DNA from: Candidatus Gastranaerophilales bacterium
GTDB lineage: Bacteria; Cyanobacteriota; Vampirovibrionia; Gastranaerophilales; Gastranaerophilaceae
Direction: 5' to 3'
DNA length: 64,000 nucleotides
Assembly: GCA_944324945.1 (NCBI GenBank)
Contig: CALUYE010000001.1
Coordinates: forward strand, 620,001 to 684,000
Position numbers and translations under genes: made by a program. The notes under the pieces were generated by a model. The model did no database searches. It had not been told where the DNA came from and saw only the letters and a list, made by a program, of their open reading frames with translations. Numbering within the stretch: the stretch's first letter is position 1; every line of letters begins with the position of its first letter. Positions 1-8,383 of the stretch are shown here, one piece after another.

Positions 1-2
1 AT

Positions 3-18
3 TCGGAATTAATTCCGA
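3..18. terminator. perfect palindrome at window edge, possible terminator
   Basis: A 16-nt perfect palindrome (TCGGAATT/AATTCCGA) lies 66 nt beyond the end of the minus-strand ankyrin gene. It could be the terminator of that gene or of a plus-strand gene outside the window. There is no clear T-run, so the call is weak. Confidence 0.25.
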
Positions 19-84
19 TTATCAAAATATTCTTCTGCATAGAACTATTTTATTTTAAACAAAAAAATTATTCAAATTGAGTAT

Positions 85-699
85 TTATTTTGAAGTGTTG
101 GTAAATTCTTCAAGGTTAATTTTTTTCTTTTTTATAAAAACCGCTGATTTTGTGTCTATTAGAGCACCTTTTTGAATTAATTGTTTTGTAATATCATTCA
201 TATCGTTTTTAAGGGAAAGCGATAGTATGGTGTTATTTGTAAGGTAATCTGTATAATTTACTTTTGCGTTGTTATCAATTAAAAACTGTGCCATTTGAGT
301 GTTTTTATTTCTAACCGCTTCATATAATTCACTGTAAAATCCTCTGTCTAGTTTTGCACCGTTTTCAAATAAAAGTTTTACTATTTCAAAATTGTTCTTT
401 TTTGCTGCATGGTAAATCGGATATTCACCGTAATAGCTTTGATTTATATCCATGTTTGTTTTTAATAAAAGCGAAACGTTTTCAATGTTTCCTTTATCTA
501 TTTCATTAATTAAACACTGTGTATTAGGGTATAGTTTTTTGGATGCAAGAATGGTTATAAGTTCCTGATTGGGCTGTTGCTTATCTTTATTTGTAAGTAA
601 AACAGACCTTGATGAAAAATCGCCCAATTCTTTAACATCAATTGCAAGTGCAAAAGATGAAAAGAAAAATATAAAAATTCCTAAAATTATTCTAAACAT
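85..699 (-). CDS. secreted ankyrin-repeat protein
   Basis: 204 residues. An N-terminal signal peptide (hydrophobic run at residues 3-18 ending in Phe-Ala-Leu-Ala) suggests export to the periplasm or cell surface. Residues about 65-190 contain three to four ankyrin-like repeats, recognisable from phrases such as YPIYHAAKKNNFEIVKLLFE and MAQFLIDNNAKVNY. Ankyrin repeats bind protein partners, and the partner here cannot be read from sequence. The start lies 2 nt beyond the stop of bioD, so the two are probably co-transcribed, although no functional link to biotin is evident. No catalytic domain is visible. Confidence 0.8.
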   Translation of the reverse strand: MFRIILGIFIFFFSSFALAIDVKELGDFSSRSVLLTNKDKQQPNQELITILASKKLYPNTQCLINEIDKGNIENVSLLLKTNMDINQSYYGEYPIYHAAKKNNFEIVKLLFENGAKLDRGFYSELYEAVRNKNTQMAQFLIDNNAKVNYTDYLTNNTILSLSLKNDMNDITKQLIQKGALIDTKSAVFIKKKKINLEEFTNTSK

Positions 700-701
700 A
701 A

Positions 702-1364
702 CTATAACTCAACAGATGTAAAACTTTGTATAATTTTTGCTTTATCAAATTTTTCAAAATCGGGAATTACCCCTAATACTTTGACGTCTGTGAATAAGCT
801 TAATTCATCAATGAATTTTGATTCGCTCAATGAAGGATTTTCAGGCATGGAGTTTATAATAATACCTTTAATTTTTATATTGTTTAATTTAGCGCATTCA
901 ATTGTCATTAAAAGATGGTTTAAACGACCTAATTTAGGTGTTGTTACTATTATTGTTTCAAGATTTAAAAATTTAATAATATCGCAGAAAAGTTTTCCTT
1001 TGCAGGCAGGGCAATACAATCCACCCGCTCCTTCAACTATTGTAAGGTCAAATTGTTTTGAGAATTCTTCATAATCGTTTTTGATTTTATCTAAATCCAC
1101 ATCAATATTATTTATAAGGCATGCTAAATGAGGAGAAATTTCTCCTTTAAAAAGGTAAGAATATTTTGTTTGAATTGAAGAATATTTTTTTAATTCATAA
1201 ATATCAGGAGCAACTAAAACATCATCTCTTTTATATGCTCCGCTTTGAAAAGGCTTATAATATCCTACCTTAAGCCCTTTATTTTCATAAGCCAAACATA
1301 ACCCCACAGAGACAAACGTTTTACCTATATCAGTGTCGCAACCTGTAATAAATATACTTCCCAT
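702..1364 (-). CDS. bioD: dethiobiotin synthetase
   Basis: 220 residues, the usual BioD length. The enzyme makes dethiobiotin from 7,8-diaminopelargonate, CO2 and ATP, the penultimate step of biotin synthesis. The P-loop GCDTDIGKT is at residues 8-16 (Lys15). The second family signature, VEGAGGLYCP, lies at about 110-119; it is near the usual VEGAGGLLVP. The gene is divergent from bioB across a 64-nt gap, so one control region probably serves both. The ankyrin gene follows 2 nt downstream. bioA is not seen in the window; a BioF-family gene lies at 16 kb. Confidence 0.93.
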   Translation of the reverse strand: MGSIFITGCDTDIGKTFVSVGLCLAYENKGLKVGYYKPFQSGAYKRDDVLVAPDIYELKKYSSIQTKYSYLFKGEISPHLACLINNIDVDLDKIKNDYEEFSKQFDLTIVEGAGGLYCPACKGKLFCDIIKFLNLETIIVTTPKLGRLNHLLMTIECAKLNNIKIKGIIINSMPENPSLSESKFIDELSLFTDVKVLGVIPDFEKFDKAKIIQSFTSVEL

Positions 1365-1385
1365 AAGCTACCTCACAAATTTTTG

Positions 1386-1408
1386 TTGTTTATAATATAA
1401 TTATACAA
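1386..1408. promoter_or_regulatory. imperfect palindrome between bioD and bioB
   Basis: A 23-nt imperfect dyad with TTGT at one end and ACAA at the other (outer arms TTGTTTA and TATACAA) lies in the middle of the 64-nt gap between the divergent bioD and bioB genes. It contains a TATAAT hexamer at 1391-1396. The TTGT...ACAA frame recalls biotin-repressor (BirA) operators, but the inner bases are only AT-rich, so BirA control is a guess. Confidence 0.3.
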
Positions 1409-1428
1409 TTAAATGACCGGAGGCTCAA

Positions 1429-2346
1429 ATGAAATCAAAAGATGAGTTATTGAAACTTTACAGTGAAGATTTAGATTTGCTTTTAAAAGAAGCAAAAAAA
1501 TATACATTTAAAGAGTTTGAATTCTGTTCTTTGATTTCGGCGCGCACGGGAAAATGTTCGCAGGATTGTAAATACTGCGCTCAATCAACAAGATATAACA
1601 CAAATATAAAGACTCATCCGCTTGTTAGTATAGAAGAAGTTAAAAAAGCGGCTCTTGAATCCAAAAAAAACGGCGCGATTAATTTTGCAATAGTAACTTC
1701 AGGCAAAACCCCCGATGAAGCAAAAGATTTTGATAAATTGCTTGAAATGATTAAAGAAATAAATAAACTGGGGTTAAAATCCTGCGCAAGTATCGGAATT
1801 TTAACAAAACAACAGGCGCAAAAATTAAAAGAAGCGGGTCTTGTGCGCTTTCATCATAATATAAATACTTCAAAAAGCTATCATAACAGTATCTGCTCAA
1901 CCCATAGCTGGCAAGATAGAATCAACACCTGTAAATATGTAAAAGAAGCAGGGATTGAATTGTGCTGCGGTGTTATTATAGGAATGGGTGAAACTATAGA
2001 GCAAAGAATAGAAATGGCGCTTGAATTAGCGCAAATTAAACCAGATAGCATCCCGATAAACATCCTAACCCCGATTAAAGGTACACCTTTTGAAAATTAC
2101 GGCGATAAAATTGATGAAGAAAATATTTTAAGAACAATTGCAATTTTTAAAATCGTTAATCCGAATTCTTCAATCCGCCTTGCAGGAGGAAAAAAAGCAA
2201 GATTAAGCGAAGAAAACATTCAAAAATTGATGACTTGTTGTATTGACAGTACAATTACGGGTAACTATTTGACAACAACAGGTTTTGAACCGTCTGACGA
2301 TATAAAAAAAGTAAAAATTGCAAATAAAACATTAAAAACAATATAA
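1429..2346 (+). CDS. bioB: biotin synthase (radical SAM)
   Basis: 305 residues. The enzyme inserts sulfur into dethiobiotin to form biotin. The radical-SAM motif C-x3-C-x2-C is at Cys43, Cys47 and Cys50 (KCSQDCKYCAQS). The family's [2Fe-2S] region is also present: Cys in KSCASIG, Cys in the CCGVIIGMGE segment, and Arg in SSIRLAGG. The ATG follows a good ribosome-binding site (GGAGG at 1419-1423). It is divergent from bioD. A strong hairpin sits just after the stop. It is somewhat shorter than the E. coli enzyme (346 residues) but looks complete. Confidence 0.95.
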   Translation: MKSKDELLKLYSEDLDLLLKEAKKYTFKEFEFCSLISARTGKCSQDCKYCAQSTRYNTNIKTHPLVSIEEVKKAALESKKNGAINFAIVTSGKTPDEAKDFDKLLEMIKEINKLGLKSCASIGILTKQQAQKLKEAGLVRFHHNINTSKSYHNSICSTHSWQDRINTCKYVKEAGIELCCGVIIGMGETIEQRIEMALELAQIKPDSIPINILTPIKGTPFENYGDKIDEENILRTIAIFKIVNPNSSIRLAGGKKARLSEENIQKLMTCCIDSTITGNYLTTTGFEPSDDIKKVKIANKTLKTI

Positions 2347-2347
2347 A

Positions 2348-2373
2348 AAAGCTGCAAAATATTTTGCAGCTTT
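2348..2373. terminator. terminator hairpin after bioB
   Basis: A 26-nt perfect palindrome (AAAGCTGCAAAAT/ATTTTGCAGCTTT) starts immediately after the bioB stop and lies between convergent genes. The A/T-rich outer arms let it serve both strands: bioB from the left and the EF-hand protein gene from the right. Confidence 0.75.
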
Positions 2374-2395
2374 AAAGATATTTTGATTTAAATTG

Positions 2396-5023
2396 TTATT
2401 GTCTTTGTTGTTCTTCAAGCTCGTCTTTAAATTGCTTGATTATTTGACTTTGTGATTTACCCGATTCAAGAAGTTCTTGAGCTTCATTTAAGGTTATTGA
2501 TACACCTTCTTTATATCCTTCAAGAACCGTGTTCCAGGCTTCGTCCTGAAGTTTTGCAGAATCGCTGTCCGGGCCTTTAAGGTCATCTTCAAGCTCGATA
2601 CATTTATTTACTATATCTTCTGCGCTCAAGCTGCCGTTTTGTACATAGAATCCGTGAGCTTGTTCCATATCAATCGATACGCCTTTTTGGTTTGCAATTG
2701 AGCGGATTTCAGATTGAAGAGTGCTCCAGTTAATAGCGCTTGAGCTTGCTTGAGCTTCATTACCTGCTTGTATAATTTGAGCGTTTGTATTATCTTCAAT
2801 TCTTGTTAGGGATTGATTGTATGATTCATCAACATCACCTGCGATTTGATCAACATTTAATACTGCCGCGGAGTCTTTCATAAATTGCTCAAAGGAACTA
2901 TTCTTTGCTGAAAATTCATCTAAGCTGTCATCAACATAGCCGTCTATTTGATCTTGAGTGAAGCCTACTTCGAGATTTTTATTTTGAGCTGCTCCATATA
3001 CTTTTTGCATATATGAATCGGTTTCATCTTTTCTTGTAGCTTCCATTTCTTCGCCGTTCATAGTGAAGCTGAATTTATCGTTAAATATTGCCGCATTATT
3101 AACGTCAACCTTGCCTGTGTCATTATTTACTTCATCTTCGCTTATTTCATTTAAGTTGATTTCAGTTATTCCCATTGACGCTGCTGATTGCAGAGTATAG
3201 TTTAGATTTGTTGTTTGGGAAGTTTCACTTGTTTGGGCATTGTCTTCAAATTCAACACCTAACAATTTTAATTGAGACAATTCTTCGCCTGTTAAAATAC
3301 CGTCATTGTTAGCATCGATGGATTTTAAATCATCAAGCCAGGTTGATGTTTCGCTTGCGCCCACAAAATCATTGGGGCCGCTGAATTTGCCGTCATTATT
3401 TCTATCGATTGCAAAGATGTATTCTTGGCTGTCAGATGTTCTAAATGATAACGGGTCTGTTCTGTTAACTTCTGTGTTATTTGCAACTTCATCTTTAACG
3501 GGAGCTTCTTCTTCGCCTGTTCTGTTTGCTTGACCGTTCATTGCTTCTTCATAGCCAATAGGTGTTTCGCCCCAGATATCTTTTGTTGTTTGGGCAAATT
3601 CTTCAAGGAATTTACCTGTTTCAAGATCGGCTGCATTATTGATTATAAATTGAGGTTTACCGTTTCCGTCAATTATATACTCAATTGCTCCGTTATCTTT
3701 AAATATACCTGTATCAGGATTAAACAGCGCATACATCGATTCTTTAAATGTAAAGCCGTTATCGTCAAATGTTTTTAAAATGTCTTTATAATTGTTTGCT
3801 AATGTTTGTAATTGCGCGTTATAAGGATTTCCGTTTTCATCATTTTTGATTGTATTTTGCGCAACACTCTCAACATTTGTCGGATCATAGTATATACTTG
3901 ATTCTTTATTTGCATTTCCTGTTTGGAAAGCACCTATGAAATTTAACAGTTTTGTGTATGTGTCTTTTGATGTAGCATCATGGCCGTATGGGATGCTAAT
4001 AGCCCCTGTATTTTTATCAAGTATTACATTAGCGCTTGAGAAATAATCGCTGAAGAATTTTTTAACGTCATACGCGGTTAAACCTGAGTTTGACATATCG
4101 TCTAAAAATTCCTGATTATTCATCAAAGCGGTTAAATCTTGCGTTGCTTTGTTAGCTGATGAATATGTATCAACACCTGCGGTTTTTGTATTTGTCAAGT
4201 ATTGAGCGTACTTATCTTTAATTGCATCAAGTGTAGATGTTTGATTTTTAACTTCGTTAACCGGGCAATCTTCGTTTGAAACCGAATAGTCTTGTGCAAC
4301 ATCCGTTACAACATCAACTTTTTTAAGTGAATAAACAGGAATTGCGGAATCGGTATCTGAGTTTGTATAAGATGAAGATATTGTTCCTATTTGAGACAAT
4401 GATTTTGTTAAAATATTCATTGCGGAATTTGTTGAAACATATTTAGCCTGAAGTGCGCTTCTTTGTTCCATTAGGCTTGTTATGTTATTAATCATTGAAT
4501 CAAGTTCTGTTTTTTTATTGTCAAGAGTAGATAAAATAATTTCAATTTCGCCTGCAAGCGATGTATTTTTTGCATCTTTAACTCTTTTTCTTATTTCACC
4601 CGAGACCTGGTCTTTGTCTATTCTTCCTCTTCTAAAAGATGTCATAACGTCGTTTACGATATATGAAACATCATTTTTTTGTTCTTTTTCAAGTTGTTTT
4701 GATTTTGATTTAGCAGATAGTGCAAGATTTTCGATTCTTTCCGATTCTTCCGCTACTTCTTTATCTTTTTGTGCCATTTGGCTTTCAAGTTCTTCAATTT
4801 GCTTTTCGTATTGCGAAAGTTTGGATTCTAAATTCTTAGATTGGTTTGTAATTGAAACCGTATCAGCTTTTGAAGCATTGTTGTCCGATGCTTGAACAAA
4901 CATTTGCAATTCCTGTCTTATGGCAGAAATGCTTGTATCTTTGTTGATTGCTTCGTCATTGATGCTTAAATTGGCAAGTTTTTTAATTAAATTTTCCGCA
5001 TTACCCGCATTAAAAACACTCAT
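2396..5023 (-). CDS. large coiled-coil protein with EF-hand pair, function unknown
   Basis: 875 residues with no signal peptide or membrane segment. Residues about 65-115 and 165-205 are heptad-rich coiled coil (for example QYEKQIEELESQMAQKDKEV). Two calcium-loop sequences lie near residues 537-580: DRNNDGKFSGPND and DANNDGILTGEE. The second is a canonical EF-hand loop (Asp, Asn, Asp-Gly, Glu spacing). Between these parts is a long acidic, Asn/Ser-rich region. EF-hand pairs usually bind Ca2+, which is most abundant outside the cell, yet no Sec signal is visible. If exported, it would need a non-Sec route. I do not recognise the family. The gene is monocistronic by spacing. Confidence 0.75.
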   Translation of the reverse strand: MSVFNAGNAENLIKKLANLSINDEAINKDTSISAIRQELQMFVQASDNNASKADTVSITNQSKNLESKLSQYEKQIEELESQMAQKDKEVAEESERIENLALSAKSKSKQLEKEQKNDVSYIVNDVMTSFRRGRIDKDQVSGEIRKRVKDAKNTSLAGEIEIILSTLDNKKTELDSMINNITSLMEQRSALQAKYVSTNSAMNILTKSLSQIGTISSSYTNSDTDSAIPVYSLKKVDVVTDVAQDYSVSNEDCPVNEVKNQTSTLDAIKDKYAQYLTNTKTAGVDTYSSANKATQDLTALMNNQEFLDDMSNSGLTAYDVKKFFSDYFSSANVILDKNTGAISIPYGHDATSKDTYTKLLNFIGAFQTGNANKESSIYYDPTNVESVAQNTIKNDENGNPYNAQLQTLANNYKDILKTFDDNGFTFKESMYALFNPDTGIFKDNGAIEYIIDGNGKPQFIINNAADLETGKFLEEFAQTTKDIWGETPIGYEEAMNGQANRTGEEEAPVKDEVANNTEVNRTDPLSFRTSDSQEYIFAIDRNNDGKFSGPNDFVGASETSTWLDDLKSIDANNDGILTGEELSQLKLLGVEFEDNAQTSETSQTTNLNYTLQSAASMGITEINLNEISEDEVNNDTGKVDVNNAAIFNDKFSFTMNGEEMEATRKDETDSYMQKVYGAAQNKNLEVGFTQDQIDGYVDDSLDEFSAKNSSFEQFMKDSAAVLNVDQIAGDVDESYNQSLTRIEDNTNAQIIQAGNEAQASSSAINWSTLQSEIRSIANQKGVSIDMEQAHGFYVQNGSLSAEDIVNKCIELEDDLKGPDSDSAKLQDEAWNTVLEGYKEGVSITLNEAQELLESGKSQSQIIKQFKDELEEQQRQ

Positions 5024-5085
5024 ATTCCATTGTCCCTTTCAGATTAAAAAATAATATTCCTTACAAGAACAATCGACATTTGAGT

Positions 5086-5107
5086 TTAAAAACTTTAGAG
5101 TTTTTAA
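5086..5107 (-). terminator. hairpin downstream of the first LeuC-like gene
   Basis: Inverted repeat TTAAAAACT / AGTTTTTAA with a 4-nt loop, 29 nt beyond the stop of the minus-strand dehydratase gene. The stem is AT-rich and there is no long T-tail, so strength is uncertain. Confidence 0.4.
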
Positions 5108-5135
5108 TATTAAATTTACAAAGCTTAATAATAAG

Positions 5136-6371
5136 TTATTGAGAAATATAGCCCTTAATTGCTGATTTAGCTGCTACATAAGGACTTGAAAGGTAAATAA
5201 ATCCGTTAACATTTCCCATTCGTCCTTGGAAGTTTCTGTTTTGAGTTGCAAGGCAAACTTCATTATCTCCCAAAATTCCTCCATGTACGCCAACACAAGG
5301 ACCGCATCCTGCGGGGATTAAATTTGCACCGCTTTCTAAGAATATCTCCAACAAACCTTCTTTTGCGGCTTTTAGATAAATATCTCTGCTTGCAGGCGCT
5401 ATAATTAAGCGAACATCGGGTGCTACTTTATTTCCTTTTAAAACTTGCGCTGCTATTCTTAAATCTTCTATTCTGCCGTTTGTGCAGGTTCCGATAAATA
5501 CCTGATTTAATTTAACATTGCTTAATTCACTTGCCGGTTTTACGTTATCAACCGTATGGGGACAGGAAACCATAGGGGTAATAATTGATGCATCTATTTT
5601 TATAACTCTTTCATATTTTGCATCATCATCCATTTTTATTTCTTTAAATTTATCTAATCTGTTGTGCTCTTTTAAAAATTCTTTTGTTTTTTCATCAGTT
5701 TCAAAAATTCCTGCTTTAGCTCCCGCTTCAACAGCCATATTTGCAAGAGTGAAGCGCTCTGACATCGACATATTTTTAATTGTTTCGCCGCAGAATTCTA
5801 AGGCTTTATATGTTGCTCCGTCTGCACCTATAAGTCCGATTAAATAAAGCATTAAGTCTTTAGATGTAACATTTTCCTGGAATTTTCCGTTTACTTCAAT
5901 TTTAAAAGACTGAGGAACCTTAAACCAGGTTTTGCCGTATGCCATGGAAACGGCAATATCTGTTGAACCCATTCCTGTTGCAAAAGCGCCTAAAGCGCCT
6001 GATGTACAGGTGTGAGAGTCTGCTCCGACAAGGATTTCACCCGGGTTAACATATTCTTCTATTAATCTCTGGTGGCATACTCCGCATCCGATATCGGAAA
6101 GTACTGCGCCGTATTCTTGTGCAAATTCTCTTATTGTATTATGGGCGTTTGATAATTCTTTTCTTGGGGAAGGAGCTGCATGGTCTATAAAAAGAATTGT
6201 TCTTTTCGGGTTTTTAAGCTCTTTGTTTAATTTTTTAAATTCTTTAATGGCTAACGGCCCAGTGCCGTCTTGAGTTGCGCAAACATCAACATTTGCAATT
6301 ACAAGTTCATTAAATTGTACTTCATGCCCTGCATGGGATGATAATATTTTTTGAGCTAAAGTAAGACCCAT
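5136..6371 (-). CDS. leuC: 3-isopropylmalate dehydratase large subunit (LeuC/aconitase family), copy 1
   Basis: 411 residues, the length of the short LeuC/HacA class of [4Fe-4S] hydro-lyases. These isomerise a 2-hydroxy-acid, such as isopropylmalate in leucine synthesis, together with a separate small swivelling subunit. Cluster ligands are visible as Cys in IGTCTNGRIED and the pair in AGCGPCVG. Other family blocks (VGADSHTCTSGALGAFATG, GRMGNVNGFIYLSSPYVAA) are intact. No LeuD-type small subunit is adjacent. A paralogue lies at 11897-13168, so which is true LeuC and which acts on another substrate cannot be settled here. The symbol is therefore tentative. Confidence 0.85.
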   Translation of the reverse strand: MGLTLAQKILSSHAGHEVQFNELVIANVDVCATQDGTGPLAIKEFKKLNKELKNPKRTILFIDHAAPSPRKELSNAHNTIREFAQEYGAVLSDIGCGVCHQRLIEEYVNPGEILVGADSHTCTSGALGAFATGMGSTDIAVSMAYGKTWFKVPQSFKIEVNGKFQENVTSKDLMLYLIGLIGADGATYKALEFCGETIKNMSMSERFTLANMAVEAGAKAGIFETDEKTKEFLKEHNRLDKFKEIKMDDDAKYERVIKIDASIITPMVSCPHTVDNVKPASELSNVKLNQVFIGTCTNGRIEDLRIAAQVLKGNKVAPDVRLIIAPASRDIYLKAAKEGLLEIFLESGANLIPAGCGPCVGVHGGILGDNEVCLATQNRNFQGRMGNVNGFIYLSSPYVAAKSAIKGYISQ

Positions 6372-6439
6372 AATTAATTTCCTTCTATAATTCCTGATAA
6401 ATTAATTATAGTAAAAAAAGTTTATTTTTAAAGAATAAA

Positions 6440-7183
6440 TTAATCATTTTTTTGAATTTCTTTATTCATCCACTCGTCCGCTCTTTTGCCTGTAATAATT
6501 TTACCATCCTGTCTTATGCCAAACCCGAAAGGGTCTTCGTCTTTATTGATATCGTCTATATCCATACAAAATTGTTTATAAATTCTTGAAAAACCGTTTT
6601 CATCAATAAATTCGCCAAATTGCCTATTATCTTTATGGTCTGATTCATCTTCATAATCTTCGTTGTCCGAATGATAAAGCATCCTTGCGCCATGTGCGTC
6701 AATTCCAAAAGTCATTTTTGGGTTTACCTGATAAAAAATGATTCCATCATTTGTTATAATTTCGCTTTTTTGATATTTTTTGCAGCTATTATCAAGACTT
6801 TCTTTGTATGTATAGCGAGAACCTTCATAACCGGGTAAGTTTCCCAGGTCTTCATATCCTGTTGAAGTTTGTTCCTGTGAGCAATCAACACTTTTTGTTG
6901 ACAGAATATCTGAAAAACTGTTGCAAAAATAAGTTACATCTCCATCATGGGTGCCGTCTATGAGCTGACCGTTTTTTCTTATTCCCAAGTCTCCGTCTTG
7001 ATAATATTCATCACTTGAGACAAGTTCTTTTATGACGCTTCCTAAGGTATTATATCCTTTTTTAAATTTCATAACCCGTTCATCGGGCGATGACTGAAAA
7101 GCTATAGGTAAAAGTATCATGGTTAATACCCCTATTATTACAAGCACGATTAAAATTTCAGCCAAAGTAAAAGCTTTTTTCAT
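6440..7183 (-). CDS. type IV pilin-like / type II secretion pseudopilin
   Basis: 247 residues beginning MKKAFTLAEILIVLVIIG. This is a type III (prepilin) signal: a short basic leader cut before Phe5 by prepilin peptidase, with Glu at mature position 5 and a hydrophobic N-terminal helix. The rest is a hydrophilic globular domain with several Cys and acidic stretches (DNEDYEDESDHKD). Such proteins assemble into pilus or secretion pseudopilus fibres. A PilT ATPase is encoded at 34.8 kb, but no other pilus genes are adjacent. The promoter region carries two tandem palindromes (7211-7247) shared with the divergent HTH gene. Confidence 0.85.
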   Translation of the reverse strand: MKKAFTLAEILIVLVIIGVLTMILLPIAFQSSPDERVMKFKKGYNTLGSVIKELVSSDEYYQDGDLGIRKNGQLIDGTHDGDVTYFCNSFSDILSTKSVDCSQEQTSTGYEDLGNLPGYEGSRYTYKESLDNSCKKYQKSEIITNDGIIFYQVNPKMTFGIDAHGARMLYHSDNEDYEDESDHKDNRQFGEFIDENGFSRIYKQFCMDIDDINKDEDPFGFGIRQDGKIITGKRADEWMNKEIQKND

Positions 7184-7210
7184 ATAATACCTTTCAATAA
7201 TTTAATATTT

Positions 7211-7247
7211 TTAAACATTAATGTTTAATATTACACATTAATGTGTA
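7211..7247. promoter_or_regulatory. two tandem palindromic operators, 20 bp centre to centre
   Basis: Two perfect palindromes, TTAAACATTAATGTTTAA (7211-7228) and TACACATTAATGTGTA (7232-7247), share the core ACATTAATGT. Their centres (7219.5 and 7239.5) are exactly 20 bp apart, about two helical turns, which suits cooperative dimer binding on one DNA face. They lie between the divergent pseudopilin and small HTH genes. A TATATT hexamer (7246-7251) overlaps the right-hand site, as expected for repression of the plus-strand promoter. The regulator is not proven; the adjacent HTH protein is the natural candidate. Confidence 0.65.
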
Positions 7248-7305
7248 TATTAGCACAGGTATTATTTTTTTGCAAATTCGATTGTATATTTTAAATGAGG
7301 TAAAA

Positions 7306-7518
7306 ATGTCTGTTAAAGAAGATGTAAAACAATTGCTTGCAAAAGAAGGAAAGACGATGACCTGGCTTGCCGTTCAAATGACACAAGAGAGCGGCAAAAA
7401 ATATACAATGAAATCAATTTCGGATAAACTTGCAAGAAAGACAATGCAGTATGAAGAATTTATGATGATTTTAAAGATTTTAGACTATACGATTAAATTT
7501 GAAAAAAAATGTAAATAA
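7306..7518 (+). CDS. small XRE-like helix-turn-helix protein
   Basis: 70 residues from the ATG at 7306, which has GAGG just upstream. An in-frame start at 7243 would begin inside the palindromic operator and lacks a ribosome site, so it is less likely. The sequence KQLLAKEGKTMTWLAVQM followed by KSISDKLARKTMQYEEFMMI has the helix pattern of small Cro/XRE-type DNA-binding proteins found singly in many bacteria. The gene is divergent from the pseudopilin gene across two tandem palindromes, so it may repress itself and that gene. It could also be a stray phage-type regulator. Confidence 0.7.
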   Translation: MSVKEDVKQLLAKEGKTMTWLAVQMTQESGKKYTMKSISDKLARKTMQYEEFMMILKILDYTIKFEKKCK

Positions 7519-7609
7519 ACGGATTTATTCTAATTTCCATTAATTATATGATAACAAAACGCTTGATTTTTAAGATAATAAGACAATAAATCAGGAGTTT
7601 TATAATATT

Positions 7610-8383
7610 ATGGATATAGCAGCTATAATCGGTACCTTTCTGGGCGTTTGTTGTATTTTACTGGGGCAGGCGCTTGAAGGCGGAAATATCACCCAGCTTT
7701 TACAAATAACGGCAGCATTTATTGTACTTGGCGGTACGGGCGGCGCTGTTTTTTTAAGTTTCCCTATTGAAGATTTTAAAACGGCAGGAAAATGTATACA
7801 CATGGTGTATTTCGGCAAAACTCCGAAATACGAAAATATAATATCGGAAATTGTAGGATACGCTCAAAAAGCAAGAAAAGAAGGGGTAATTGTTCTTGAA
7901 AAAGAAGCAAGAAACGCTTCGCATCCTATTTTAAAGCTGGGTCTTGAAGCGGTAGCAGACGGAGCTGACCCTACTTTAGTGCGCGATATGATGGAAACAT
8001 ATTATTCACAATATCAGGAAAAAATGGCTTCAGGTTCAAAATTAATGGAATCAGCCGGCGGTTTTTCTCCGACATTAGGTATTATCGGTGCTGTTTTAGG
8101 GTTAATTCAGGTTATGCAAAACCTTTCCGACCCTGCTAAATTAGGTGCAGGTATTGCGGTTGCTTTCGTTGCAACTGTGTATGGTCTTGTTTTGGCTAAT
8201 TTATTTATGATTCCTTACGGAACGCGCTCAAGACGCAAATTTGCAAAAATATATACCGCAATGGAAATAATGATAGAAGGTATTTTATCAATTCAGGCAG
8301 GAGAAGCTCCTGCTTTAATCGAGCGCAAACTTGAATGTTTTATAATAGATAAAAAAGCTTCAAAAGACGGAGCAAAAGCTTAA
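7610..8383 (+). CDS. motA: flagellar motor stator protein MotA
   Basis: 257 residues with the four hydrophobic segments of MotA/PomA stators: two near the N-terminus (residues about 1-50) and two near residues 145-205, separated by a cytoplasmic loop. With MotB it forms the proton- or sodium-driven stator of the flagellar motor. Family phrases are visible (GGFSPTLGIIGAVLGLIQVM; AVAFVATVYGLVLANLFMIP). The ATG has AGGAG about 12 nt upstream. The stop overlaps the motB start by one base (TAATG), indicating translational coupling. No other flagellar structural genes are in the window. Confidence 0.95.
   Translation: MDIAAIIGTFLGVCCILLGQALEGGNITQLLQITAAFIVLGGTGGAVFLSFPIEDFKTAGKCIHMVYFGKTPKYENIISEIVGYAQKARKEGVIVLEKEARNASHPILKLGLEAVADGADPTLVRDMMETYYSQYQEKMASGSKLMESAGGFSPTLGIIGAVLGLIQVMQNLSDPAKLGAGIAVAFVATVYGLVLANLFMIPYGTRSRRKFAKIYTAMEIMIEGILSIQAGEAPALIERKLECFIIDKKASKDGAKA

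Noticed and set aside
781-1074. Plus-strand open frame opposite bioD
   Set aside because: It lies wholly antisense to bioD, has no ribosome site and no recognisable domain.
3306-4895. Three plus-strand open frames opposite the EF-hand protein
   Set aside because: They are antisense shadows of a long coiled-coil gene and read as Leu/Ser-rich low-complexity sequence.
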